A stretch of 64,000 bases of DNA from the NCBI RefSeq assembly GCF_002242805.1, contig NZ_MCGQ01000041.1:1-64000 (forward strand), in the 5' to 3' direction. Shown here piece by piece: positions 15,322-23,491 of this stretch. Position numbers and translations under genes: made by a program. The notes under the pieces are model-generated. The model made no database searches. It was given only the letters and a program-made list of their open reading frames with translations, and was not told the origin of the DNA. How positions within the stretch are numbered: position 1 is the first letter of the stretch; every line of letters begins with the position of its first letter. The stretch comes from Streptomyces diastatochromogenes. Lineage in GTDB: Bacteria > Actinomycetota > Actinomycetes > Streptomycetales > Streptomycetaceae.

Positions 15322-16344
15322 TCAGTCCAGGGTCTGAACGATCTCGCTCCGGGCGGCCGAGTGCAGCACGCGGGCACGGGCGCCGTTCACCAGGGGAAGG
15401 TAGGGCGCCACGTGGCCGCACTCGACGTCCGCGACGATCGGTACGCCCAGGGAGCCGAGGGCGTCGAGCACGGCCTCGTGCTGGGTGAGGGTGCCGCCGT
15501 CGGGGGCGTGGGTGCGGCCCACGAGGACGGCGACCGCCCGGTCGAAGAACCCGTTGAGCCGCATGCCGTGCAGGTTGCGGCAGATGGTGAACGCGTTGTC
15601 CTCGACGGCCTCGACGTAGACCAGCAGCCCCTCGTCGCCGGCCAAGGACGAGGTGTCCAGGTACGGCGTCCCGGCGAGGTTGGCGAGGGTCTCGACGCAG
15701 CCGCCGATGAGCCGGCCTTCGACGTCCACGTCACCGGTGCCGTCGAGCCGGGTCCAGGTGCCCTCGGCGTCCAGGGTGAGGTCGCGGATCCCGGGGTACT
15801 GGACGTAGTCGTCCCAGCCGCCGGACCGGTGACGGCCGGGCGGGGTCTGGGAGAGCGGCTCGCCCTGCGGCGCCGCCACGATGTCGAGCCAGGACAACAG
15901 GCCCTCGGGCGTCCGGTACGGCGTGTCCATGAGGTTGTTGCCGTGCACGGTCGCGACGCCGGTGAGCAGGGTCAGGGGCGTGATCAGGGTCGACATGTCG
16001 GAATAGCCGACCACCCACGTCGGCTCGGCCCGCCCGATCTTCTCGAAGTCGAGCAGCGGCAGCAGGTCGATCGCCGTCTCCCCGCCCCACGGCGGCACCA
16101 CGGCCCGGATCTCCGGATCGGTGAGCATCTCGGTCAGTTCGGCGGCGCGCTCGGCGGCCGGGGCGCTGATGTGTCCGGTGCCGTCCATGCACCGGCCGAC
16201 GACCACCTCGTACCCGCGCGCCTCCAGGTCGCGTATCGCCAGGTCGAGGCGCCCGCGCATCTTCTCGGCCACCCCGCTGGACGGGGAGGTCACACCGATA
16301 CGGTCGCCGGGGCGCAGTGGGCGCGGATATCGCACAGAAGACAT
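15322..16344 (-). CDS. LD-carboxypeptidase / MccF-like S66 peptidase
   Basis: A 340-residue serine peptidase of family S66 shows the nucleophile elbow GYSDMST (Ser near residue 117) and the C-terminal acid-base region (EAVEDNAF, then DVECGHVAPYLPL with the catalytic His). Family members trim D-Ala from recycled murein tetrapeptides or destroy microcin-type peptide-nucleotides. The MccF-like subgroup, with self-immunity roles, cannot be excluded. There is no signal peptide. The ATG at 16344 is supported by a possible CAGAAT -10 box only five bases before it, so the message may be leaderless. Confidence 0.85.
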   Translation of the reverse strand: MSSVRYPRPLRPGDRIGVTSPSSGVAEKMRGRLDLAIRDLEARGYEVVVGRCMDGTGHISAPAAERAAELTEMLTDPEIRAVVPPWGGETAIDLLPLLDFEKIGRAEPTWVVGYSDMSTLITPLTLLTGVATVHGNNLMDTPYRTPEGLLSWLDIVAAPQGEPLSQTPPGRHRSGGWDDYVQYPGIRDLTLDAEGTWTRLDGTGDVDVEGRLIGGCVETLANLAGTPYLDTSSLAGDEGLLVYVEAVEDNAFTICRNLHGMRLNGFFDRAVAVLVGRTHAPDGGTLTQHEAVLDALGSLGVPIVADVECGHVAPYLPLVNGARARVLHSAARSEIVQTLD

Positions 16345-16386
16345 GCCGGATTCTGACACGGGGTCAACCGGCCCCGGCAAAGGGTT

Positions 16387-16746
16387 TTACGCCCGGTCCA
16401 GCCGGAGTCGCTCCGCCCTCGGCAGGCCCGCGACGACGAGGTCGTAGGAGTCCTCGATCAGCTCTCTGACCAGGCGGTCCGGGAGGCCGCCGTCCACCGT
16501 CACCGTGTTCCAGTGCCGCTTGTTCATGTGGTAGCCGGGGATGACCAGCCCCTCGTGCTCACTCCGCAGCCGGACCGCGTCCTCCGGGTCGCACTTGAGG
16601 TTGACCGTCAGGGGCCGCGCGTCCAGCCAGGTCAGCGCGAACATCTTGCCCAGCACCTTGAAGACCGAGATCTCCGGGCTGAACGGGAAGTCCTCCACCG
16701 CCGCGTTGAAGGACAGGCAGAAGGCGCGCAGCTCCTTGGGGGTCAC
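16387..16746 (-). CDS. MmcQ/YjbR-family DNA-binding-like protein
   Basis: The 119-residue protein has the YjbR/MmcQ fold markers: an N-terminal helix ELRAFCLSFNAAVEDFPFSPEISVFKV, then KMFALTWLDARPLTVNLKCDPEDAVRLR, and GYHMNKRHWNTVTVDG, the conserved HMNK..W motif. The role in Streptomyces is unknown; the fold is related to CyaY-like domains and to some DNA-binding proteins. The GTG start overlaps the stop of the CorC-type gene (GTGA), so the two are translationally coupled. Confidence 0.85.
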   Translation of the reverse strand: MTPKELRAFCLSFNAAVEDFPFSPEISVFKVLGKMFALTWLDARPLTVNLKCDPEDAVRLRSEHEGLVIPGYHMNKRHWNTVTVDGGLPDRLVRELIEDSYDLVVAGLPRAERLRLDRA

Positions 16747-18041
16747 TCGGGCTTCTCCTCCCGGTCCGGCCCGCCGGCCGGCTCCACCAGGACCGTGACG
16801 ATCTTGTTCCGGCGGCCGGCCGCCGCCTCCGCCGTCAGCCGCAGCCTGCGCTCGTCGGGCAGTTCGACCTGGGCCGAGGCACCGGCGATGGGCACGCGGC
16901 CGAGCGCCTTGGCGAGCAGTCCGCCGACCGTCTCCACGTCCTCGTCGTCGTACTCCTCCAGGCCGTACAGCTCGCCGAGATCGGTGATGTCGAGGCGCGC
17001 GGTGACCCGGTAGCGGTCGTCGCCGAGGTCCTCGACGGGCGGGAGTTCGCGGTCGTACTCGTCGGTGATCTCGCCGACGATCTCCTCGAGGATGTCCTCG
17101 ATGGTGACGATCCCGGCGGTGCCGCCGTACTCGTCGATGACGACGGCGACGTGGTTGCGGTCCTTCTGCATCTCGCGCAGCAGGTCGCCGGCGTTCTTGG
17201 TGTCGGGGACGAAGACCGCCGGGCGCATGGCCGTGGACACCAGGTCGTTCTCGGCGTCGCGGCTGATGTGCGTCTTGCGGACCAGGTCCTTCAGATACAC
17301 GATCCCGACGATGTCGTCCTCGCTCTCCCCGGTGACCGGGATCCGCGAGAAGCCGGAGCGCAGGGCGAGGGTGAGGGCCTGGCGGATGGTCTTGTAGCGC
17401 TCGATCACCACCAGGTCGGTGCGCGGGACCATGACCTCCCGTACGAGGGTGTCGCCCAGCTCGAAGACCGAGTGCACCATGCGGCGCTCCTCGTCCTCGA
17501 TCAGCGACTCCTTCTCGGCGAGGTCGACCAGCGCGCGCAGCTCCGCCTCGGAGGCGAACGGGCCGCGGCGGAAGCCCTTTCCGGGGGTGAGCGCGTTGCC
17601 GATGAGGATCAGGAGCGACGGGATCGGGCCCATGATCCGGGCGAGGGGCAGCAGCACGTACGCCGCCGCCGTCGCCGTGTTCATCGGGTGCTGGCGGCCG
17701 ATGGTGCGCGGGGAGACGCCGACGGCGACGTACGACACCAGGACCATCACGCCGATGGCGACCAGCAGGGCCTGCCAGGTGGCCGCGAACTCCTGCAGGC
17801 AGGCGTACGTCACCAGGGCCGCGGCCGCCATCTCGCAGGCGACGCGGACCAGCAGGGCCACGTTCAGATAGCGGGTGGGATCGGCGGCGACCTGGGCCAG
17901 CTTGGCGCTGCCGCGCCGCCCGGTGCGGACGGCCTCCTCGGCGCGGAAGCTGGAGACGCGCGCGATGCCCGCCTCCGCGCAGGCGGCGAGCCAGGCGACC
18001 ACGACGAGGGCGATGGCACCGATGACGATCTGAGGACTCAT
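16743..18041 (-). CDS. CorC/HlyC-type membrane protein with CBS pair
   Basis: The 432-residue protein has an N-terminal DUF21/CNNM membrane domain of about four helices (residues 1-140). Two CBS domains follow (VMVPRTDLVVIERYKTIRQALTLALRSGFSRIPVTGE and TAMRPAVFVPDTKNAGDLLREMQKDRNHVAVVIDEYGGTAGIVTIEDILEEIVG) and then a CorC_HlyC FAD-like transporter-associated domain. The family is linked to magnesium and cobalt efflux. It is the third gene of a phoH-ybeY-corC operon on the minus strand, with a 9-bp gap after ybeY. Confidence 0.93.
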   Translation of the reverse strand: MSPQIVIGAIALVVVAWLAACAEAGIARVSSFRAEEAVRTGRRGSAKLAQVAADPTRYLNVALLVRVACEMAAAALVTYACLQEFAATWQALLVAIGVMVLVSYVAVGVSPRTIGRQHPMNTATAAAYVLLPLARIMGPIPSLLILIGNALTPGKGFRRGPFASEAELRALVDLAEKESLIEDEERRMVHSVFELGDTLVREVMVPRTDLVVIERYKTIRQALTLALRSGFSRIPVTGESEDDIVGIVYLKDLVRKTHISRDAENDLVSTAMRPAVFVPDTKNAGDLLREMQKDRNHVAVVIDEYGGTAGIVTIEDILEEIVGEITDEYDRELPPVEDLGDDRYRVTARLDITDLGELYGLEEYDDEDVETVGGLLAKALGRVPIAGASAQVELPDERRLRLTAEAAAGRRNKIVTVLVEPAGGPDREEKPE

Positions 18042-18050
18042 GGGGTGCGC

Positions 18051-18548
18051 TTACGACACCGTCGGCGCCGGCGACGGGCCGGTCAGCCCCCGCTCGGCCC
18101 GCCACCCGTCCACGATGGCGGCCTGGAGCCCGAACATCTCCGCCTTCTCGTCGGGCTCCTCGTGGTCGTACCCGAGCAGGTGCAGCACTCCATGGACGGT
18201 GAGCAACTGCAGCTCCTCGTCCATGGAGTGCTGCGTCGGCGCTTCGGCACCCTGTTTGGTGGCGACCTCCGGGCACAGCACGATGTCACCGAGCAGGCCC
18301 TGCGGCGGCTCCTCGTCGTCCTTCGACGGCGGCCGCAGCTCGTCCATCGGGAACGACATGACATCGGTCGGACCCGGCAGGTCCATCCACTGGATGTGCA
18401 ACTGCTCCATGGCGTCGGCGTCCACGACGATCACCGAGAGCTCGGAGAGCGGGTGGATGCGCATCCGCGCGAGCGCGTAGCGGGCGATGTCGAGGATCGC
18501 CTGCTCGTCTACCTCGGTGCCGGACTCGTTGTTGACGTCGATCGACAT
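18051..18548 (-). CDS. ybeY: endoribonuclease YbeY
   Basis: YbeY is a zinc-dependent single-strand RNase needed for 16S rRNA 3' maturation and ribosome quality control. The 165-residue protein has the diagnostic metal motif HGVLHLLGYDHEE near residue 118, the VMSFPMDE motif and the GDIVLCPE motif. It lies between phoH and the CorC-type gene with tiny gaps, the normal actinobacterial order. The ATG at 18548 has a weak GGAAG site. Confidence 0.96.
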   Translation of the reverse strand: MSIDVNNESGTEVDEQAILDIARYALARMRIHPLSELSVIVVDADAMEQLHIQWMDLPGPTDVMSFPMDELRPPSKDDEEPPQGLLGDIVLCPEVATKQGAEAPTQHSMDEELQLLTVHGVLHLLGYDHEEPDEKAEMFGLQAAIVDGWRAERGLTGPSPAPTVS

Positions 18549-18560
18549 GGTCGTGCTGGT

Positions 18561-19640
18561 CTACTTCCCCTTGGAGCCCTTGGCACCGGGCCTGCCATGG
18601 CCGCCCTTGTGGGCGCCGTTCTCGGTGCCGTGCTTGCTGTCGTACAACTCGTACGCGTCGACGATACGGCCCACCAGCTTGTGCCGTACGACATCGTGGG
18701 ACGACAACCGGGAGAAGTGGACGTCCTCGACGCCCTCCAGGATCTCCTGCACCTGCCGCAGACCGCTCTTGGTGCCGTTCGGCAGGTCGACCTGCGTCAC
18801 GTCACCGGTGATCACGATCTTCGAGTCGAAGCCGAGGCGGGTGAGGAACATCTTCATCTGTTCGGGGCTCGTGTTCTGGGCCTCGTCGAGAATGATGAAG
18901 GCGTCGTTGAGCGTGCGGCCGCGCATGTACGCGAGCGGCGCGACCTCGATCGTGCCCGCCGCCATCAGCCGCGGGATCGAGTCCGGGTCGAGCATGTCGT
19001 GCAGCGCGTCGTACAGCGGGCGCAGGTAGGGGTCGATCTTCTCGTAGAGCGTGCCCGGCAGGAAGCCGAGGCGCTCGCCGGCCTCGACCGCGGGACGGGT
19101 CAGGATGATCCGGTTGACCTGCTTGGACTGCAGGGCCTGTACGGCCTTGGCCATGGCCAGATAGGTCTTGCCGGTACCGGCGGGGCCGATGCCGAAGACG
19201 ATCGTGTGCTTGTCGATCGCGTCGACGTACCGCTTCTGGTTGAGGGTCTTGGGGCGGATGGTGCGTCCACGCGAGGACAGGATGTTCTGCGTCAGTACCT
19301 GGGCCGGGGTCTCCGGTCCGTCGCTCGTCCCGTTCTCGCTCGCCTTGAGCATGGCGATCGAGCGTTCCACTGCGTCCTCCGTCATCGGCTGCCCGGTGCG
19401 GAGCACCAGCATCATCTCGTCGAACACGCGCGAAATAAGGGCGACGTCCGCAGGGTCGCCGACCGCGCTGATCTCATTGCCCCGGACATGTATGTCGGCT
19501 GCCGGGAAGGCCTTCTCGATCACGCGCAGAAGGGAGTCACCGGAACCCAGCACGGTCACCATGGGGTGCTGGGCGGGGACGGTGAGCTGCGCTCGTGCCT
19601 GCTCCTGCGCGGGGGTGTGAGCTGTGGGTGTCTGAGTCAT
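18561..19640 (-). CDS. phoH: PhoH-like ATPase
   Basis: The 359-residue PhoH-family ATPase has an N-terminal single-strand RNA-binding KH-like segment (IRGNEISAVGDPADV) and an ATPase domain with Walker A GPAGTGKTYLAMA (near residue 145) and Walker B FIILDEAQN. A C-terminal low-complexity Lys/Gly tail follows (KHGTENGAHKGGHGRPGAKGSKGK). It heads the phoH-ybeY-corC-yjbR operon. The name comes from phosphate starvation in E. coli; its fixed link with YbeY points to RNA processing. The ATG is at 19640. Confidence 0.95.
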   Translation of the reverse strand: MTQTPTAHTPAQEQARAQLTVPAQHPMVTVLGSGDSLLRVIEKAFPAADIHVRGNEISAVGDPADVALISRVFDEMMLVLRTGQPMTEDAVERSIAMLKASENGTSDGPETPAQVLTQNILSSRGRTIRPKTLNQKRYVDAIDKHTIVFGIGPAGTGKTYLAMAKAVQALQSKQVNRIILTRPAVEAGERLGFLPGTLYEKIDPYLRPLYDALHDMLDPDSIPRLMAAGTIEVAPLAYMRGRTLNDAFIILDEAQNTSPEQMKMFLTRLGFDSKIVITGDVTQVDLPNGTKSGLRQVQEILEGVEDVHFSRLSSHDVVRHKLVGRIVDAYELYDSKHGTENGAHKGGHGRPGAKGSKGK

Positions 19641-19781
19641 GGGCCGGCGCTGTAGGCCTGCGGTTCCTCCTCGTCACGGCCGCATAGCTGAGGGCGGCCT
19701 CGCGATTCCAGGGTACGACGGTGGACTGACAAGACCGTAGGGCTTTTCACAGGGCGACTTTTCCGCCTACCGAGTCGGGAT

Positions 19782-19823
19782 GGGGGTCCCCCCGCGCGAG
19801 CGAAGCCGAGCGTGGGGGAGGGT
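19782..19823. repeat. common Streptomyces intergenic repeat
   Basis: The block starting GGGGGTCCCCCCGCGCGAGC and ending in GCGTGGGGGAGGG is a GC-rich imperfect inverted repeat. It is of a kind that I recognise as scattered in intergenic spaces of many Streptomyces genomes. It lies in the 225-bp gap between the phoH start and the PfkB stop. No gene is seen in this gap. Confidence 0.55.
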
Positions 19824-19840
19824 GGGCATAGGTCGGGGGT

Positions 19841-19861
19841 CCAGGGGGCGGAGCCCCCTGG
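19841..19861 (-). terminator. terminator hairpin of the PfkB gene
   Basis: CCAGGGGGC-GGA-GCCCCCTGG is a perfect 9-bp stem with a three-base loop. It sits five bases after the stop of the PfkB kinase gene as read on the minus strand. Confidence 0.75.
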
Positions 19862-19865
19862 TACA

Positions 19866-21008
19866 TCAGCTGAACCGACGGAACCCAATGGTCGGCACCG
19901 CCCGCCGCAGGGGCCACGGCCGGTCCAGTTCCTCCGGCACCAGCCCCTCAAGGAACGCGAACCTCCGCAACGCCATCGGCTCCTGCCCTGGAAGGGACTG
20001 CACCCTCCGCCACCAGGCCCCGATCTCCGACCACCCGGGCGCTGAGAGCGACCCCCCGAACTCCTGCACGGACAGAGCCGCCGTAAGCCCCGCGAAGGCG
20101 AGCCGGTCGGCGAGCGACCACCCGGCCAGCGTCCCGGTCACGAACCCGGCCACGAACACATCCCCCGCCCCGGTCGGATCCAGCGCCTCCACCGCGATCG
20201 CGGGCACCTCGGCCGTCTCCCCCGTACGCCGGTCCACCGCGTACGCCCCCTCCGCCCCGAGCGTCACCACCGCCACCGGCACATGCTCGGTCAGCGCGTG
20301 CGCCGCCGCCCGCGGGCAGTCCGAGCCGGTGTACCGCATCGCCTCCTGCGCGTTGGGCAGGAACGCCTCGCAGTGGGCGAGGTCGGCGAGGCCCGCCAGG
20401 TCCCAGGCCCCGGTGTCGTCCCAGCCGACGTCCGCGAAGATCCGGGTGCCCGCACGGGCGGCCTGGGCGATCCAGGGGGCCCGCGTGCCGGGGGTGAGCG
20501 AGGCGACGGCCGCACGCGCGCGGGGCGGGACGTCCGGCGCCGGCTCCTCCGGCGGCGGCTCGTGGCCGTGGGACACCATGGTCCGCTCGCCCTCGTAGGC
20601 CATGGAGACGGTCACCGGCGAGTGCCAGCCGGGCACCGTCCGCGAGAGGGTGAGGTCGATGCCCTCGCCCTGGGCCAGCGCGTCCCAGCAGTACTCCCCG
20701 TAGTGGTCGTCCCCGAAGGCCGCCGCGAGGGACGTCCTCAGACCGAGGCGGGCGAGCGCGGCGGCCATGTTGGCGACCCCGCCCGGGCTGGAGCCCATCC
20801 CCCGGGCCCAGGACTCGGTGCCGCGCACGGGCGCCGAGTCCAGGCCGGTGAAGATGATGTCGAGGAAGACCGTGCCCGTGAGGTAGACGTCCCAGGGCGG
20901 ATCGTCCGGTGCGCGCAGCGCGGCCAGCGGGTCGATCTGGGCCCGGCAGGGCGCTGCCCGCGTGAGGTGTTCCGGTTCCTCTCCGGCGATCGTGTGGGAC
21001 GGGGTCAC
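19866..21008 (-). CDS. PfkB-family carbohydrate kinase
   Basis: The 380-residue ribokinase-like protein has the N-terminal GG-type substrate motif (GSSPGGVANMAAALARLG) and the C-terminal PfkB signature DPTGAGDVFVAGFV, which holds the anion hole and catalytic Asp. The GTG at 21008 has GGGAG seven bases upstream. It lies 62 bases after the glucarate dehydratase gene on the same strand, so it probably belongs to the same unit. It may phosphorylate a sugar-acid intermediate or a related sugar, but the substrate is not evident. The first 38 residues before WDVYLTGTVFLD are an unusual extension. Confidence 0.88.
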   Translation of the reverse strand: MTPSHTIAGEEPEHLTRAAPCRAQIDPLAALRAPDDPPWDVYLTGTVFLDIIFTGLDSAPVRGTESWARGMGSSPGGVANMAAALARLGLRTSLAAAFGDDHYGEYCWDALAQGEGIDLTLSRTVPGWHSPVTVSMAYEGERTMVSHGHEPPPEEPAPDVPPRARAAVASLTPGTRAPWIAQAARAGTRIFADVGWDDTGAWDLAGLADLAHCEAFLPNAQEAMRYTGSDCPRAAAHALTEHVPVAVVTLGAEGAYAVDRRTGETAEVPAIAVEALDPTGAGDVFVAGFVTGTLAGWSLADRLAFAGLTAALSVQEFGGSLSAPGWSEIGAWWRRVQSLPGQEPMALRRFAFLEGLVPEELDRPWPLRRAVPTIGFRRFS

Positions 21009-21070
21009 GGTGCGCTCCCTGAGGTGATGCGGATCTGGCCAGTGTGCACCAGATCCCACCTGGGGCGCGG

Positions 21071-22360
21071 CTACCAGCGGGGCATCACCGGTGTCCGCCA
21101 TTCCGGCTCGGCCACCCGCATCGCCGCCGCGTCGTCCCGCTCGCGCATCGTGCCGTCGTCCTCGGCCCACCGCCGGTGCAGCCGGGCCAGCTCGTCCCGG
21201 TCCAGTTCGACGCCGAGGCCGGGCGCGTCCGACACCGCGACCCTGCCGTCGGTGAAGGCGAGCCGTTCGGTGAGGACGTCCTCGGACTGCCAGGGGTAGT
21301 GGGAGTCGCAGGCGTGGTGGAGGTTGGGGACCGTGGACGCCACCTGGGTCATGGCGGCGAGGCTGATGCCGAGGTGGGTGTTGGAGTGCATGGACACCCC
21401 GACGCCGAAGACGTCGCAGATCGCGGCGAGGTGCCGGGTGTTGCGCAGTCCGCCCCAGTAGTGGTGGTCGGAGAGCACCACTTGGACGGCGTCCTCGGTG
21501 AACGCCTCCTTGATCTCGCCGAACGTGGTCACGCACATGTTGGTGGCGAGCGGGACGTCCGTCCCGGCCGACACCTCGGCCATCGCCGGGGTGCCCAGCG
21601 TCGGGTCCTCCAGGTACTCCAGGACGTCCCCGAGTTCCTTGGCCACCTTCAGCGAGGTCTCGACGGACCAGGCGCCGTTGGGGTCGAGCCGCAGCGGGTG
21701 TCCGGGGAAGGCCTCGGCGAGGGCGCGTACGGCCGCGATCTCCTCCTCGGGCGGGAAGACGCCGCCCTTGAGCTTGAAGGAGGTGAACCCGTACCGCTCC
21801 TTGAACTGCCGTGCCTGGGCCACGACTCCGGCCGGGTCCAGGGCGGCGCCCCAGTCGTCCGGCTCGGCGGGGACGCCCTCGGGGTGGCCGGCCCACTTGT
21901 AGAACAGGTAGGCGCTGTACTCGACCACGTCCCGCACCCGGCCGCCGAGCAGTGCGTGCACGGGCAGCCCGAGCGCCCGGCCCTGGGCGTCCAGGCAGGC
22001 CACCTCGAAGGCGGAGAGCACGGACAGCCGCAGTTTGTCGGCGCTCTGCACGCCCCGCAGACCGCCGGCGTCCACGGCTCCCCTGATCCGGTCCTCGTCC
22101 ACGGCGAGGTCCAGGGAGAACAGCCCGTTCACATCCATGACCGAGCGTCCGGGGAGGCGCTCGGCGAGGGGGCGGGCCAGCTCCAGGTACTTGGTGTCGC
22201 CGTAGGTCTCGCCGAACCCGGTGATCCCGTCGGCCGTGACGACCTCCACGATCAGCCGGGGCGTGTACGGCTGGTGCACGCCCTGGGTGTTGAGCAGCGG
22301 CGCGTCGGCGACCAGGATCGGCGTCAGCCGCACCTCGGCGATGGTCAGGTCACGGGTCAC
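21071..22360 (-). CDS. gudD: glucarate dehydratase (enolase superfamily)
   Basis: The 429-residue protein is a mandelate-racemase/muconate-lactonizing-type barrel. Catalytic elements of the glucarate dehydratase group are visible: the KxK pair in SFKLKGGV, metal ligands in LRLDPNGAW and LEYLEDPT, NMCV, and the general base His in VSMHSNTHLG. It converts D-glucarate to 5-dehydro-4-deoxyglucarate. The GTG start overlaps the kdgD stop (GTGA), so product and consumer enzymes are coupled. I use the gene name on the strength of the catalytic pattern and of the paired kdgD. Confidence 0.9.
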   Translation of the reverse strand: MTRDLTIAEVRLTPILVADAPLLNTQGVHQPYTPRLIVEVVTADGITGFGETYGDTKYLELARPLAERLPGRSVMDVNGLFSLDLAVDEDRIRGAVDAGGLRGVQSADKLRLSVLSAFEVACLDAQGRALGLPVHALLGGRVRDVVEYSAYLFYKWAGHPEGVPAEPDDWGAALDPAGVVAQARQFKERYGFTSFKLKGGVFPPEEEIAAVRALAEAFPGHPLRLDPNGAWSVETSLKVAKELGDVLEYLEDPTLGTPAMAEVSAGTDVPLATNMCVTTFGEIKEAFTEDAVQVVLSDHHYWGGLRNTRHLAAICDVFGVGVSMHSNTHLGISLAAMTQVASTVPNLHHACDSHYPWQSEDVLTERLAFTDGRVAVSDAPGLGVELDRDELARLHRRWAEDDGTMRERDDAAAMRVAEPEWRTPVMPRW

Positions 22361-23304
22361 AGGGAGGCTCCTACGAGGTCGAGTCCGGCGGTGAGGAGGG
22401 CCTTCAGGTCGGCGAGGTCGGCGGGCGAGGGGTCGGTGAGCGGGGCGCGGACGGGGCCGACGCGTTCACCGCGCAGCCGGGCCGCCGCCTTCACCAGGGA
22501 CACCGCGTATCCGGGTGCGCGGTCGCGGAGTTCGACGAAGGGGACGTAGAAGTCCCGCAGCAGCTTCTCGGTCGTGCCGTGGTCGCCGCTCTGCAGGGCG
22601 GCGAAGAAGGCGTCCGCGATCTCGGGCGCGAAGGCGTGCACGGCGGAGGAGTAGGCGGGGACGCCGACGGTGGCGTAGGCGCGGGCCTGGATCTCGGCGG
22701 TGGCGGCGCCGTTGAAGAACAGGAAGTCCTCGGGAGCGGCGAGGGTGAGGCGCTGGAGGCGGTCGAGGTCACTGTGGCCGTCCTTGAGGCCGATGACGTT
22801 CGGGATGCGCGCGATGCGCCGCAACGAGGCCACCGTATAGGCGACCTGGCCGCGCTGGTAGGCGACGATCGGCAGCCGGGTGCGGGCGGCGAGCTGCTCC
22901 AGCTGGGCGGCGAGGCCCTCCTGCGGGGCGGCGACGAGGTAGTGCGGCAGCACGAGCAGGGCGTCGGCGCCGGCCTCCTCGGCGATCCGCGCGAACCGGG
23001 CGGCCTGCGCCCAGCCGTACCCGGTCCCGGCCACCACCGGCACCCGGCCCGCCGCCTCCTCGACGGCGACGGTGACGACCTGCCGGTACTCGTCCTCGTC
23101 CAGCGAGAAGAACTCGCCGGTGCCGCAGGCCGGGAAGACGGCCCCGGGCCCGGCCGCGAGCCGCGCGGCGACATGGGCGCGCAGGCCGTCGGGGTCGAGG
23201 GAGCCGTCGTCGTGGAAGGCGGTGAGCGGGAAGGACAGCACGCCGTGCGCCATGCCCTCCCGCAGCCGCCGCGTCACGTCCTGCGGAGTCGGGTCGCCGT
23301 CCAC
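22357..23304 (-). CDS. kdgD: 5-dehydro-4-deoxyglucarate dehydratase
   Basis: The 315-residue DHDPS/NAL-superfamily protein has FPLTAFHDDGSLD, PACGTGEFFSL and the Schiff-base Lys in NVIGLKDGHSD. Together with the adjacent dehydratase it turns glucarate into 2-oxoglutarate semialdehyde with loss of CO2. The GTG at 23304 has AAGGGGAG eight bases before it. It is the first gene of the kdgD-gudD-pfkB set and is divergent from an MFS gene that may import the acid sugar. Confidence 0.93.
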   Translation of the reverse strand: MDGDPTPQDVTRRLREGMAHGVLSFPLTAFHDDGSLDPDGLRAHVAARLAAGPGAVFPACGTGEFFSLDEDEYRQVVTVAVEEAAGRVPVVAGTGYGWAQAARFARIAEEAGADALLVLPHYLVAAPQEGLAAQLEQLAARTRLPIVAYQRGQVAYTVASLRRIARIPNVIGLKDGHSDLDRLQRLTLAAPEDFLFFNGAATAEIQARAYATVGVPAYSSAVHAFAPEIADAFFAALQSGDHGTTEKLLRDFYVPFVELRDRAPGYAVSLVKAAARLRGERVGPVRAPLTDPSPADLADLKALLTAGLDLVGASL

Positions 23305-23324
23305 CTGACCATCTCCCCTTCTGA

Positions 23325-23360
23325 ATGCCGTCTATATATGCGAACAGAGCCTAGCGGCCC
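23325..23360 (-). promoter_or_regulatory. AT-rich promoter/operator region of kdgD
   Basis: In a GC-rich background, CATATATAGA (23340-23331 on the minus strand) supplies a good -10 candidate, TATAGA, about 30 bases before the GTG. It is preceded by TGTTCG, a half-site type seen in GntR/IclR operators. No clear -35 box or full palindrome is visible, so this is only a candidate. Confidence 0.4.
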
Positions 23361-23491
23361 GCTTCTACCCGCGCCTACCGACCCCAAACGCAACAGTGAC
23401 CCGGATCACCCCCACCGACCTTCTTCTCCCACCACGTGCTTGATACAACTTGCTCGCTGAGCCGCTCCTTTCGCACGCCCTGGGAACGCCC

